The translations under genes and the position numbers were made by a program. A stretch of DNA of 64,000 bases. It comes from Oryzobacter telluris. Lineage in GTDB: Bacteria; Actinomycetota; Actinomycetes; Actinomycetales; Dermatophilaceae. The notes under the pieces are model-generated. The model worked only from the letters and a program-made list of their open reading frames with translations, did no database searches and was not told the DNA's origin. Every line of letters starts with the position of its first letter. Within the stretch, counting starts at the first letter, position 1. Positions 51,006 to 64,000 of this stretch are shown in pieces. The stretch covers positions 3,224,001 to 3,288,000 of the forward strand of contig NZ_CP170723.1 in NCBI RefSeq assembly GCF_043099285.1, read 5' to 3'.

Positions 51006-52813
51006 CGGGCGTGCTCCGTCTCGAGTCGGGTGAGGAGGGCGTCGAGGGCGGCCACGACGTCCATGCCGTCGTACAGCTCGCCGTCGACGAGGTCGGCGTC
51101 GTCGCCCAGCTCGCGGCGGCGGCCGGCCACGAGGACGACCTCGGCGCCGCCGGCGCGCAGGTCGGCGACGGCCTGCGCGGCGTGCTCGGCGTACCCGGTG
51201 CGGCTGGAGGCGATGACCGCGAGGGGCGACCCGGCCTCCACGGCGTCGAGCCCGCCCACGGCGAGGAGGTTGCCGACGAAGGTCTGCCGGGCACCGGAGT
51301 CGCGCTGGGTCCCGAGGGGGCGCACGACGACGGATGCGCGGTCCCCGAGTGCGGTGGCCCGGTCGCGCAGGGCCTCGAACACCGCGGCGTCGCGCCGCGG
51401 GGCCAGGGCCTGGCCGGCGGCGCCGGGCTGGCGGCGCTGCCGTCGCTCGAGGGGCTTCTCGCCGGCGAGCGGGAACATCGAGACGCCCGTGAGGGGCGTG
51501 CGCCGGGTGGCGAGCTCGGGGGCCCGGGCGGAGGCGGCGGCGGAGACCCACGCGTGGAGCAGTCCGTCGTCGAGGGCGGCGACCACCCCACCGGCGGCCT
51601 CGATCTCCTGCACCCGCGCCCAGAGCGCCGAGGCCACCTGGTCGGTGAGGCTCTCGAGGTACCAGGACCCGCCGCCGGGGTCGGTCACCCGCCCGACGTT
51701 CGACTCGTCGGCGAGCAGGATCTGGGTGTTGCGGGCGAGCCGTCGGCTGAACCGCTCCGGGAGGCCGTGCACGGTGTCGTACGGCAGGACCGTGACGGCG
51801 TCGGCGCCTCCGACGCTCGCGCCGAACGTGGCGAGGGTGCTGCGCAGCACGTTGACCCACGGGTCCTCGCGGCTGAACATCCGCAGGGCGGTCACGGCGT
51901 GGGTGCGGGCTCCTCGCCGCTCCTCGGCGACGCCGCTGACCTCGCCGATGCGGGCCCAGACCCGGCGCAGCGCGCGCAGCGACGCGGCGGTGAGGAACTG
52001 GTCGGCGGTGGCGTTGAGGCGGAACTCGGTGTGCGCGAACGCGGTCGCGGCATCGACGCCGTCGTCCTCGAGGTGCCGCAGGTACGCGACGCCGCTGGCC
52101 ACGGCCACGGCGAGGGCGTCGATCTCGGTCGCTCCGGCGTCGTGGAGGACGCGGGCGTCGAGGGTGATGGCGCGCCATCCCTCCCGCGAGTCGGCCAGGC
52201 GGACGACCGCGGCGAGGCTCGACAGGTCGGGGGTGGTGCCGAGCCGCAGGGCCGCACCCACCGGGTCGAGACCGAGGTTGCCGCCCACCGAGGTCGAGTC
52301 CCCCACGGCCTCGAGCAGCGCCAGCGCCGCACCCGCCTGGTCGTCGAGCGAGGAGACCACGACCGGGGCGAGGTCGAACCGGACGTCGGCGAGCACCTCG
52401 GGCAGGTCGGCCGGGGCGATGCCGTCGTCACCGACGTGCAGCCACACCGAGGTGACACCGTGCTCGAGGTCGTCGAGCACGGCGGCGCGCGAACGGGCCG
52501 GGTCGGGGTCGTCGTGGAGCTGGCGGACGTCCCAGGGCAGGGTGCCGTCGCGCAGACCGAGCCCGCGGGTGAACGGCATGGCCCCGGGGTGGCCCAGGGG
52601 CCGGTCCTCGCGCAGGTAGAGGGGGGCGACGTCGAGTCCACCCTCGAGCGTGCGGTGCAGGGCCTGCTCGGCGGAGGGTCCGTCGAGGTGGTCCGCGTCG
52701 GACCGGGTCTTGTTGAGGACGGCCGCCGCGAGCTCCTGCCACGCGGCCCGGTCCCGCGGGGCGAACCCCGCCGCCAGGGCCTCCGGCCCCGTTGCCACCG
52801 ACCCGTCCGTCAT
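51002..52813 (-). CDS. mutA: Methylmalonyl-CoA mutase small subunit
   Basis: This is the non-catalytic beta chain that forms the heterodimer with MutB. The 603-residue product has the mutase barrel region (PYDTVHGLPERFSRRLARNT) but no DxHxxG cobalamin motif in its C-terminal half, as expected for MutA. ATG 52813 is preferred over ATG 52819 because GGAAGGG is ~6 nt upstream of it. It starts 130 bp from the map stop. Confidence 0.96.
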   Translation of the reverse strand: MTDGSVATGPEALAAGFAPRDRAAWQELAAAVLNKTRSDADHLDGPSAEQALHRTLEGGLDVAPLYLREDRPLGHPGAMPFTRGLGLRDGTLPWDVRQLHDDPDPARSRAAVLDDLEHGVTSVWLHVGDDGIAPADLPEVLADVRFDLAPVVVSSLDDQAGAALALLEAVGDSTSVGGNLGLDPVGAALRLGTTPDLSSLAAVVRLADSREGWRAITLDARVLHDAGATEIDALAVAVASGVAYLRHLEDDGVDAATAFAHTEFRLNATADQFLTAASLRALRRVWARIGEVSGVAEERRGARTHAVTALRMFSREDPWVNVLRSTLATFGASVGGADAVTVLPYDTVHGLPERFSRRLARNTQILLADESNVGRVTDPGGGSWYLESLTDQVASALWARVQEIEAAGGVVAALDDGLLHAWVSAAASARAPELATRRTPLTGVSMFPLAGEKPLERRQRRQPGAAGQALAPRRDAAVFEALRDRATALGDRASVVVRPLGTQRDSGARQTFVGNLLAVGGLDAVEAGSPLAVIASSRTGYAEHAAQAVADLRAGGAEVVLVAGRRRELGDDADLVDGELYDGMDVVAALDALLTRLETEHAR

Positions 52814-52943
52814 CGTCATCCCTTCCGTCGCGACCGGCGACGTCTGCGCCGATCGCCCCATCCACCCTAGCCGCGGGTGCAGGGGTCGCCGGCGAGAGAT
52901 CGAGCACACCCGACGCGGCCGGCGCGGCCGTGAGAGGAGGTCG

Positions 52944-53798
52944 TCAGGCGGGGTCGATGGGGGCGAAGGGCACCCCGAGCGCGCGCAGGCGCTTCTCCCC
53001 GCCGTCGACGGCGGTGAGCACGGTGAGCCCCGCGGACGTCGCCGCCACCGAGTGCTCCCAGTGCGCCGCGCGGGAGCCGTCGCGGGTGGCGACGGTCCAC
53101 TCGTCGTCGAGGACGATGTTGTCCTGGTCGCCGAGGACGACCATGGGCTCGATGCAGATGGTCGTGCCCTCGACCACGCGCGGTCCCTTGCCGGAGACCC
53201 GGTAGTTCGGGACCTGGGGGTCCATGTGCATCGAGGTCCCGATGCCGTGGCCCACGTAGTCCTCCACGATGCCGTACTCCCGGCCGCGGCGGCCGCCCGA
53301 CGCGGTGAGGCTGTCCTCGACCGCGGCACCGACGTCGTAGAGGCTCGAGCCCACCTGGAGGGCGGCGATACCGGCCCACAGCGAGGCCTCGGTGTCCTCG
53401 ATCAGCTCGAGGTCCTCGGGTCGGGCCGCGCTCGTCCCTCCGACGACGAGGCTGACCGCCGCGTCGCCGTTCCACAGGCCCACCTGGGCACCGCAGTCGA
53501 TGGAGATGAGGTCGCCGTCGACGAGCACCCGCTCACCCGGGATGCCGTGGACGATCTCCTCGTTCACCGAGGTGCACAGCGTGTGGCGGTACCCCGGGAC
53601 GAGCTGGAAGTTGGGGACGCCCCCGTGGTCGCGGATGTGCGCCTCGGCCAGGACGTCGAGGTCGAGCGTCGTCATCCCCGGCCGCACGGCGGCGACGAGG
53701 AGCTCGAGGGTGCGCCCGACGAGCAGGCCCGCGGTGCGCATGCCGGCGAGCTGCTCGGCGGTCTTGCCCTCGCAGCGGTCGCGGTTGAACAGACCCAT
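52944..53798 (-). CDS. map: Type I methionine aminopeptidase
   Basis: Map removes the N-terminal methionine from new proteins. The 284-residue enzyme has all metal ligands: D in GDLISIDCGAQV and WNGDAAVSLV, H in YVGHGIG, E in TTICIEPM and E in HWEHSVA. The N-terminus (GLFNRDRCEGKTAEQLAGM) is slightly extended. Usually map lies directly between adk and infA; here an rRNA operon lies on one side and the mut genes on the other. Confidence 0.98.
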   Translation of the reverse strand: MGLFNRDRCEGKTAEQLAGMRTAGLLVGRTLELLVAAVRPGMTTLDLDVLAEAHIRDHGGVPNFQLVPGYRHTLCTSVNEEIVHGIPGERVLVDGDLISIDCGAQVGLWNGDAAVSLVVGGTSAARPEDLELIEDTEASLWAGIAALQVGSSLYDVGAAVEDSLTASGGRRGREYGIVEDYVGHGIGTSMHMDPQVPNYRVSGKGPRVVEGTTICIEPMVVLGDQDNIVLDDEWTVATRDGSRAAHWEHSVAATSAGLTVLTAVDGGEKRLRALGVPFAPIDPA

Positions 53799-53866
53799 GA
53801 CGTGGAACCCTACTCGTTGGTCGGATGAGGCGAATGTGCGGTGAATGCGAATTGTTCGAGGGTATG

Positions 53867-53900
53867 CAAAAGGGGAGGGCTGGTGGGCCCTCCCCTTTTG
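53867..53900 (-). terminator. Rho-independent terminator of the rRNA operon
   Basis: AAAAGGGGAGGG (53868-53879) pairs perfectly with CCCTCCCCTTTT (53888-53899), extended by a C-G pair, with a 6-nt loop. In the minus-strand direction it follows the 5S end and carries a U-run, typical of rrn terminators. Confidence 0.85.
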
Positions 53901-53910
53901 GGAATGTTTG

Positions 53911-54028
53911 TCCGGCTGCGTCCTACTCTCCCACACCGTCACCAGTGCAGTACCATCGGCGCTGAAGGGCTTAGCTTCCGGGTTCGGAATGGGACCGGGC
54001 GTTTCCCCTTCGCTATGACAGCCGAAAC
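53911..54028 (-). rRNA. rrf: 5S ribosomal RNA
   Basis: The minus strand reads the conserved 5S pattern (CGGTCATAGCGAAGGGGAAACG..., AACCCGGAAGCTAAGCCC, and GGTGACGGTGTGGGAGAGTAGG in two parts). Ends are approximate within a few bases. It lies ~110 bp after the 23S gene. Confidence 0.93.
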
Positions 54029-54139
54029 TCTATGGAGATATCTTTGGTGGTTCACCCCTGTTGTGGGGGTGGTTCCCGACCGTATCTCGGGAACTGCACA
54101 GTGGACGCGAACACGCATTTTAAGTCTTTGGTGTGTATC

Positions 54140-59150
<5,011 letters not shown>

Positions 59151-59355
59151 ATGTTTGGTATCCACCCGAAGGTGAAAATCCATAAAACCACCACTAGGTG
59201 TAGTTCAAACCCCGGCTGAGCACAAACAACCAGCAAAAAAATCACTGCTTGTCCGTATCAACCAAAGGATAAAATCGTGCACCCCTGACACCCCCACCCG
59301 AACGGGCAAAGGACACCAAAGATGCGACGAGGTAAAACTTGGCATCGATTTTTGA

Positions 59356-59377
59356 CACGCTGTTGAGTTCTCAAGGA
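59356..59377 (-). promoter_or_regulatory. BoxA-like/leader element of the rRNA operon
   Basis: On the minus strand TCCTTGAGAACTCAACAGCG lies ~200 bp before the 16S start and matches the actinobacterial leader and antitermination/processing segment. It is consistent with NusB/NusE-dependent antitermination, inferred from family knowledge. Confidence 0.65.
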
Positions 59378-59472
59378 TCGGACGCGCACCGACAACTCGC
59401 TCTGTGAAGAGCTGCATCGTCGGGGCTTGATCGCTGTGTGCTCGTTCCGGTCTCCCAGAAGGCAACCGGACG

Positions 59473-59502
59473 AACGTACCCGCGTCCACGCTTGGGCGTC
59501 AA
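59473..59502 (-). promoter_or_regulatory. Candidate rRNA promoter
   Basis: TTGACG (minus strand, 59502-59497), an 18-nt spacer and TACGTT (59478-59473) form a -35/-10 pair upstream of the BoxA-like element and the 16S gene. The 600-bp leader from 59151 to 59756 contains no gene; other promoters could be present further upstream. Confidence 0.6.
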
Positions 59503-59756
59503 ATCCGTCCCGTTCTCACGGGAACCGGTGTTGATCGCGCTTGGATCTTCGCGGGGCCCCAACCTTACCAGCCTCGCGGCTCGCTCCCAAACTCGAAGCG
59601 GTGGGGGTCAGTGCGGGGCACGGCCTGCTTGGTGTCCAGCCCGTGAGGGCCGAACCGCTTGGCGTCCGTTCCGCTCTCGCGGCCTGACATCGAGAACAGT
59701 AGACGACCTCGGCCGGATGCACCAAATCGCCTCCCCCGCACCTGTCCCCGCACGCG

Positions 59757-59794
59757 GAACGGCCCCCTGCGCACGGGTGCGCAGGGGGCCGTTC
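59757..59794. terminator. Perfect 17-bp hairpin between adk and the rRNA operon
   Basis: Arms 59757-59773 and 59778-59794 pair perfectly around loop CGGG. It lies ~22 bp after the adk stop (minus strand) and upstream of the rrn promoter region, so the secY-adk transcript ends here. Confidence 0.85.
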
Positions 59795-59816
59795 GAGGCG
59801 TTCGGTGCCGCAGGCC

Positions 59817-60371
59817 TCAGGCCAGGGCGGCGAGGATCCGCGTGGTGACGTCGTCGACCTCGCCGAGGCCGTCGACCTCCACGAGGAGGCCGCGCTCCCG
59901 GTAGGTGTCGGACAGTGGCTTGGTCTCGCGGTGGTAGATCGCCATCCGCTCGCGGATGACCTCTTCCGAGTCGTCCGAGCGTCCCTCGGTCTCAGCCCGC
60001 TTGAGCAGCCGGCCCACGACGGCGTCCTCGTCGACGGTGAGCTCGAGGACCCTGTCGAGCGAGGCCCCCTCGAGCATGCCGTCGAGGGCGTCGACCTGGG
60101 CGAGGGTGCGCGGGTAGCCGTCGAGGAGGAACCCGCCGGCGCAGTCGGCCTGCGCGAGGCGGTCGGCGACGATCGCGTTGGTCACCTCGTCGCTGACGTA
60201 CCCGCCCGACGCGAGGATCTCCTTGACCTGGAGCCCGAGCTCGGTCTCGTTCTTGATGTTGGCGCGGAAGATGTCGCCGGTCGAGATCGCGGGGATCCCG
60301 AGCTGCTCGGCGATCCGTGCCGCCTGGGTGCCCTTGCCGGCACCCGGCGGGCCGAGGATGAGCAGACGCAT
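59817..60371 (-). CDS. adk: Adenylate kinase
   Basis: Adk interconverts ATP+AMP and 2 ADP. The 184-residue protein has the P-loop GPPGAGKGTQAARIAEQLG, the DGYPRTLAQVDAL AMP-binding motif and a short LID (no zinc cysteines) typical of the actinobacterial form. Its ATG overlaps the secY stop by one base. Its usual downstream neighbour map is 5 kb away, across the rRNA operon. Confidence 0.98.
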   Translation of the reverse strand: MRLLILGPPGAGKGTQAARIAEQLGIPAISTGDIFRANIKNETELGLQVKEILASGGYVSDEVTNAIVADRLAQADCAGGFLLDGYPRTLAQVDALDGMLEGASLDRVLELTVDEDAVVGRLLKRAETEGRSDDSEEVIRERMAIYHRETKPLSDTYRERGLLVEVDGLGEVDDVTTRILAALA

Positions 60372-61684
60372 TACCTCAGGAACCCTTCGTAGTGACGCTG
60401 CTGCAGCTGGGCCTCGATCTGCTTCACCGTCTCCAGGCCGACACCCACGATGATGAGGATCGAGGTGCCGCCGAAGGGGAAGTTCTGGTTGGCGTCGACG
60501 AGGACCAGCGCGATGAGCGGGATGAGCGAGATGAGCGCGAGGTAGATCGCGCCGGGCACCGTGATCCGGGTCAGGACGTAGTTGAGGTACTCGGCCGTGG
60601 GTCGCCCGGCGCGGATACCTGGGATGAAGCCGCCGTACTTCTTCATGTTGTCGGCGACCTCGGTGGGGTTGAACGTGATCGACACGTAGAAGAACGTGAA
60701 GAACAGGATCAGCGAGATGTACATGAACATGTACCAGGGGTGGTCACCGCGCACGAGGTGCTCGTTGATCCAGTTGACCCAGCCCGGGTTGTTGCCGTCG
60801 GCGCGGGTGTTGAACTGGGCCACGAGGGTCGGCAGCGCGATGAGCGAGCTCGCGAAGATCACGGGGATGACGCCGGCCATGTTGACCTTGAGCGGGATGT
60901 ACGTGGAGGTCCCGCCGTAGACCCGGCGCCCCACCATCCGCTTGGCGTACTGCACGGGGATGCGGCGCTGGCTCTGCTCGACGAACACGACGAGGGAGAT
61001 GACGACGAAGCCCATGAGGATGATGCCGAGGAAGACGGTCCAGCCCGAGCGCTGCTGGATGGCCCACAGCGAGCCCGGGAAGCCCGAGGCGATCGAGGTG
61101 AAGATGAGGATCGACATGCCGTTGCCGACACCCTTGTCGGTGACGAGCTCGCCGAGCCACATGATCAGGCCGGTGCCGGCGGTCATCGTCAGCACCATGA
61201 TGAGGAGCGTCACGACCGAGCCGTCGCGCAGGATGTTCGTGCAGGCCGGGTTCCCGAACAGGGTCTGCGGGTTCTGCGCGAAGGTGATGAGCGTCGAGGA
61301 CTGCAGCACGGCCAGCGCGATCGTCAGGTAGCGCGTGTACTGCGTCATCTTCGACTGACCGGCCTGGCCCTCCTTCTTGAGGGCCTCGAACCGTGGGATG
61401 ACGACGGTGAGCAGCTGGATGATGATGCTCGCCGTGATGTACGGCATGATCCCCAGCGCGAAGATCGACAGCTGGAGCAGTGCTCCCCCGCTGAAGAGGT
61501 TCACCAGCCCGAGCAGGCCGTTGCTGCTGTCGGCGCCGTCGATGCAGCGCTGGACCAGCGGGTAGCTCACGCCGGGCGTCGGCACGTGGGCGCCGAGGCG
61601 GTACACCACGATGATGGCGAACGTGAAGAGCAGCTTCCTGCGCAGGTCGGGCGTCTTGAACGCGCGGCCGAAAGCGGTGAGCAC
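60371..61684 (-). CDS. secY: Protein translocase subunit SecY
   Basis: SecY is the channel of the Sec translocon. The 437-residue protein has 10 membrane helices, the plug region after helix 1 and cytosolic loops (KAFKTPD..., KGVGNGMSILIFTSIASGFP). The end KQIEAQLQQRHYEGFLR is the conserved C-terminal tail. It is preceded by a hairpin that separates it from the rplO block. Confidence 0.98.
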   Translation of the reverse strand: MLTAFGRAFKTPDLRRKLLFTFAIIVVYRLGAHVPTPGVSYPLVQRCIDGADSSNGLLGLVNLFSGGALLQLSIFALGIMPYITASIIIQLLTVVIPRFEALKKEGQAGQSKMTQYTRYLTIALAVLQSSTLITFAQNPQTLFGNPACTNILRDGSVVTLLIMVLTMTAGTGLIMWLGELVTDKGVGNGMSILIFTSIASGFPGSLWAIQQRSGWTVFLGIILMGFVVISLVVFVEQSQRRIPVQYAKRMVGRRVYGGTSTYIPLKVNMAGVIPVIFASSLIALPTLVAQFNTRADGNNPGWVNWINEHLVRGDHPWYMFMYISLILFFTFFYVSITFNPTEVADNMKKYGGFIPGIRAGRPTAEYLNYVLTRITVPGAIYLALISLIPLIALVLVDANQNFPFGGTSILIIVGVGLETVKQIEAQLQQRHYEGFLR

Positions 61685-61789
61685 AGGTCCTCCAGGGGGT
61701 GCGGCCCCAGATGGGGCCGCGTCGTCAACGAACCGTCACAAGATACCCGTCGGCACCGGCGCTGCCGGTACCGAGGGCCGAACGACCGA

Positions 61790-61837
61790 CGCCGCAGGGC
61801 CGGTTCCCGAGGTCTCCCGGGACCCGACCCTGCGGCG
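61790..61837. terminator. Long hairpin between rplO and secY
   Basis: CGCCGCAGGG (61790-61799) pairs perfectly with CCCTGCGGCG (61828-61837), continuing inside as GGTTCCC/GGGACCC with one mismatch. It lies 18 bp after the rplO stop (minus strand) and could terminate or attenuate the spc operon before secY. Confidence 0.65.
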
Positions 61838-61855
61838 TGTGGTCATGAAGGCTGG

Positions 61856-62341
61856 TCAGGCGGTCGTCGCCGAGCCGCCTGCCGCCTCGATCTTCTGCTT
61901 GGCGCTCGCGGAGAACGCGTTGGCCGTCACGTTGACGGCCACGGTGATCTCGCCGGTGCCGAGCACCTTGACGAGCTCGCCGTCACGAACCGCACCGCCG
62001 GCCACGAGGTCCTCGATGCTGACCTCGCCACCCTTGGGGTAGTGCGCCTCCAGCCAGTCGAGGTTCACGACCTGGTACTCGGTCCGGAACGGGTTCTTGA
62101 AGCCGCGAAGCTTCGGGAACCGCATGTGCAGCGGGGTGGTGCCACCCTGGAACCCCACGGGAACCTGGTACCGGGCCTTGGTGCCCTTGGTACCGCGACC
62201 GGCGGTCTTGCCACGCTTGCCACCCTCACCACGACCCACGCGGATCTTGGCGGACTTGGCACCGGGCGCCGGGCGAAGGTGGTGGACCTTCAGTGCGGAC
62301 GCACCCTCTGCCGCCGTGGCGGCCTTCTTGGTGTCAGCCAT
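61856..62341 (-). CDS. rplO: 50S ribosomal protein L15
   Basis: L15 is a large-subunit protein. The ~161-residue sequence has KVHHLRPAPGAKSAKIRVGR, GKRGKTAGRGTKGTKARYQV, GFQGGTTPLHMRFPKLRGF and the helical C-terminus. Start is ATG 62341; a GTG six bases earlier (62347) would overlap the rpmD stop by 4 nt, and GGAGG lies ~10 nt from the ATG. Confidence 0.98.
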   Translation of the reverse strand: MADTKKAATAAEGASALKVHHLRPAPGAKSAKIRVGRGEGGKRGKTAGRGTKGTKARYQVPVGFQGGTTPLHMRFPKLRGFKNPFRTEYQVVNLDWLEAHYPKGGEVSIEDLVAGGAVRDGELVKVLGTGEITVAVNVTANAFSASAKQKIEAAGGSATTA

Positions 62342-62343
62342 GC

Positions 62344-62526
62344 TCACTCAACCTCCTCGACCGCGACGAGGTGCGTCACGGTCTTGACCATCCCGCGGAT
62401 CTCGGGACGGTCCTCCTTGACGACGACGTCGCCGATGCGCTTCAGACCGAGGCTGCGCAGCGTGTCACGCTGGTTCTGCTTGCCACCGATCTCGGAACGG
62501 GTCTGGGTCACCTTCAGCCGCGCCAT
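62344..62526 (-). CDS. rpmD: 50S ribosomal protein L30
   Basis: The 60-residue protein begins ARLKVTQTRSEIGGKQNQRD and has the family fold (LRSLGLKRIGDVVVKEDRPE). ATG 62526 shares a base with the rpsE stop (TGATG); ATG 62529 is an alternative. The rpsE-rpmD-rplO order is standard. Confidence 0.97.
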   Translation of the reverse strand: MARLKVTQTRSEIGGKQNQRDTLRSLGLKRIGDVVVKEDRPEIRGMVKTVTHLVAVEEVE

Positions 62527-63176
62527 CATGCACCGGCCTTCGCCTCGGCGACGCCGGCCGCCTGGGCCCGGAGCATCGCCGCGGGGGCGACCCGGTCCAC
62601 GGGGAGACCACGGCGGGCCGCGACCTCCTCGGGGCGCTCGAGGCCACGCAGGGCCTCGACCGTCGCGTGGACGATGTTGATCGCGTTCGAGGAGCCGAGG
62701 CTCTTCGAGAGGACGTCGTGGATGCCGGCGCACTCGAGCACCGCACGCACCGGGCCACCGGCGATGACGCCGGTACCGGGGCTGGCGGGGCGGAGCATGA
62801 CGACACCGGCAGCGGCCTCACCCTGGACGGGGTGGGGGATGGTGCCCTGGATGCGCGGGACCTTGAAGAACTGCTTCTTGGCCTCCTCGACACCCTTGGC
62901 GATCGCCGCGGGCACCTCCTTGGCCTTGCCGTAGCCGACACCGACGGTGCCGTCGCCGTCACCGACGACGACGAGGGCGGTGAAGCTGAAGCGACGGCCA
63001 CCCTTGACGACCTTGGCGACGCGGTTGATGGTCACGACGCGCTCGAGGTACTGGCTCTTCTCCGGCTCGCGGGCGTCACGGCCGCCACGGCCGCCGTCAC
63101 GACCGCCGCGGCCCTCACGGCCACCGCGCTCGGCGGTGGCGGGCCCGCCGGTGCCTCGACGCTGGGGTCCTGGCAT
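62526..63176 (-). CDS. rpsE: 30S ribosomal protein S5
   Basis: S5 sits at the decoding helicase region. The 216-residue protein has VVTINRVAKVVKGGRRFSFT, VGVGYGKAKEVPAAIAKG and GPVRAVLECAGIHDVLSKSL. The N-terminus has a ~45-residue Arg/Gly-rich RGG-type extension, longer than in E. coli. Confidence 0.98.
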   Translation of the reverse strand: MPGPQRRGTGGPATAERGGREGRGGRDGGRGGRDAREPEKSQYLERVVTINRVAKVVKGGRRFSFTALVVVGDGDGTVGVGYGKAKEVPAAIAKGVEEAKKQFFKVPRIQGTIPHPVQGEAAAGVVMLRPASPGTGVIAGGPVRAVLECAGIHDVLSKSLGSSNAINIVHATVEALRGLERPEEVAARRGLPVDRVAPAAMLRAQAAGVAEAKAGA

Positions 63177-63219
63177 CAGATGTTCCTCATCTCAACAGTG
63201 GTGGTCTGGTCGGCGTGGG

Positions 63220-63594
63220 TCACAGGGACAGCCCGCCTTCCCGTGCGCCGTCCGCGATGGCGGCGACGCGACCGTGGTACTTGTTGCCGCCGCGGTCGAA
63301 CACGACGGCGTCGACGCCGGCAGCCTTGGCGCGCTCGGCGACGAGCTCACCGACCTTCTTGGCCTTGGCGGTCTTGTCACCGTCGATGGTGCGGACGTCG
63401 GCCTCCATGGTCGACGCGGACGCGACGGTCTTGCCGATGGTGTCGTCGACGACCTGGACGAACACGTGGCGCGCGGAGCGCGACACGACCAGGCGGGGAC
63501 GACCGGCGGTGCCGGTGACGACCTTGCGGACGCGGAAGTGACGACGACCGCGCGCGGCGCTCTTGCTCTTGGCGCGCTTGACGATCAGTGCCAT
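63220..63594 (-). CDS. rplR: 50S ribosomal protein L18
   Basis: L18 binds 5S rRNA. The 124-residue protein has RRHFRVRKVVTGTAGRPRLV, VSRSARHVFVQVVDD and GGNKYHGRVAAIADGAREGG. It lies between rpsE and rplF in the usual spc order, 3 bp from the rplF stop. Confidence 0.98.
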   Translation of the reverse strand: MALIVKRAKSKSAARGRRHFRVRKVVTGTAGRPRLVVSRSARHVFVQVVDDTIGKTVASASTMEADVRTIDGDKTAKAKKVGELVAERAKAAGVDAVVFDRGGNKYHGRVAAIADGAREGGLSL

Positions 63595-63597
63595 GGC

Positions 63598-64000
63598 TTA
63601 CTTACCAGCCTTTCCGACCTTGCGGCGGATCTGCTCGCCCGCGTAGCGGACGCCCTTGCCCTTGTACGGGTCGGGCTTGCGGAGCTTGCGGATGTTCGCG
63701 GCGACCTCGCCGACGAGCTGCTTGTCGATGCCCTGGACGGAGAACCGGGTCTGGTTCTCCACCACGAAGGTGATGCCGGCCGGGGGCTCGACGGTGATGG
63801 AGTGCGAGTAGCCGAGGGCGAACTCGAGGTTGGAGCCCTTCGCCAGCACGCGGTAACCGGTGCCGTGGATCTCGAGCTTCTTCTCGTAGCCGTCGGTCAC
63901 ACCGAGCACCATGTTGTTGATGAGCGAGCGGGTCAGGCCGTGCAGCGAGCGCGACGTGCGCGCGTCGTCGGGGCGCTTGACCTCGAGGACACCGTCAGAG
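63598..64000 (-). CDS. rplF: 50S ribosomal protein L6, partial
   Basis: This is the C-terminal portion of L6, entering from the right edge. Recognised: SDGVLEVKRPDDARTSRSLH, GLTRSLINNMVLGV, YEKKLEIHGTGYRVLAKGSN, then GIDKQLVGEVAANIRKLRKP and DPYKGKGVRYAGEQIRRKVG. The start codon lies beyond the window. Confidence 0.98.
   Translation of the reverse strand, partial: SDGVLEVKRPDDARTSRSLHGLTRSLINNMVLGVTDGYEKKLEIHGTGYRVLAKGSNLEFALGYSHSITVEPPAGITFVVENQTRFSVQGIDKQLVGEVAANIRKLRKPDPYKGKGVRYAGEQIRRKVGKAGK

Overview
The window comes from a high-GC Gram-positive actinobacterium, most likely a member of Micrococcales close to Intrasporangiaceae; this is inferred from gene content and order, not from an rRNA search. 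Supporting signs are the very GC-rich coding sequence, many GTG starts, the actinobacterial gene orders (xseA-xseB ... DUF4245|glpX-fumarase; rplM-rpsI-glmM; mutA-mutB-meaB), an LmeA-like lipoprotein and a complete 16S-23S-5S operon with no tRNA in the 16S-23S spacer.

Left part (1-26 kb): a SpoU methyltransferase fragment with an apparent frameshift; a large secreted IgGFc-domain surface protein; ychF, a Nudix gene and glutathione peroxidase; rmuC, a degenerate polysaccharide deacetylase, a GNAT gene and ispH; a divergent DoxX/TetR pair; xseA-xseB; then a tightly coupled run glpX-pfkB-fumarase-carbonic anhydrase-MOSC-GH1 glucosidase. An unusual protein made of four cold-shock domains follows. 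From about 20.9 to 25.6 kb the sequence becomes patchy, with small unknown genes, short regulatory gaps, a membrane/coiled-coil protein, an APH-like kinase and a decayed VOC gene. This looks like an accessory island.

Right part (26-64 kb): the backbone is the ribosomal-protein supercluster read on the minus strand: rplF-rplR-rpsE-rpmD-rplO | secY-adk | map | infA-rpmJ-rpsM-rpsK-rpsD-rpoA-rplQ | truA | rplM-rpsI-glmM. It is broken by several insertions: a whole rRNA operon between adk and map; the methylmalonyl-CoA mutase operon (mutA-mutB-meaB) plus a secreted metallopeptidase-like gene between map and infA; an acyltransferase/MFS/DUF2087 group between rplQ and truA; and an ABC-F, alpha-amylase, phospholipase D-like, LmeA and ArsR-MFS group between truA and rplM. 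Strong hairpins flank several of these insertions, consistent with each being transcribed independently.

Functional themes: translation and secretion (ribosomal genes, rrn, secY, map, ABC-F, ychF), central carbon metabolism (glpX, fructokinase-like pfkB, fumarase, methylmalonyl-CoA mutase), starch and glucoside use (secreted alpha-amylase under a LacI-type operator, GH1), oxidative stress (glutathione peroxidase, Ohr) and cell envelope (glmM, acyltransferase, deacetylase, LmeA). No phage, insertion sequence, CRISPR array or classical defence locus was recognised. The best candidates for new biology are the four-CSD protein, the TM-coiled coil-TM protein with an AIM24-like end, the HExxxH secreted protein, the sunset-like tail on L17, and the four-copy TGTGCA operator.
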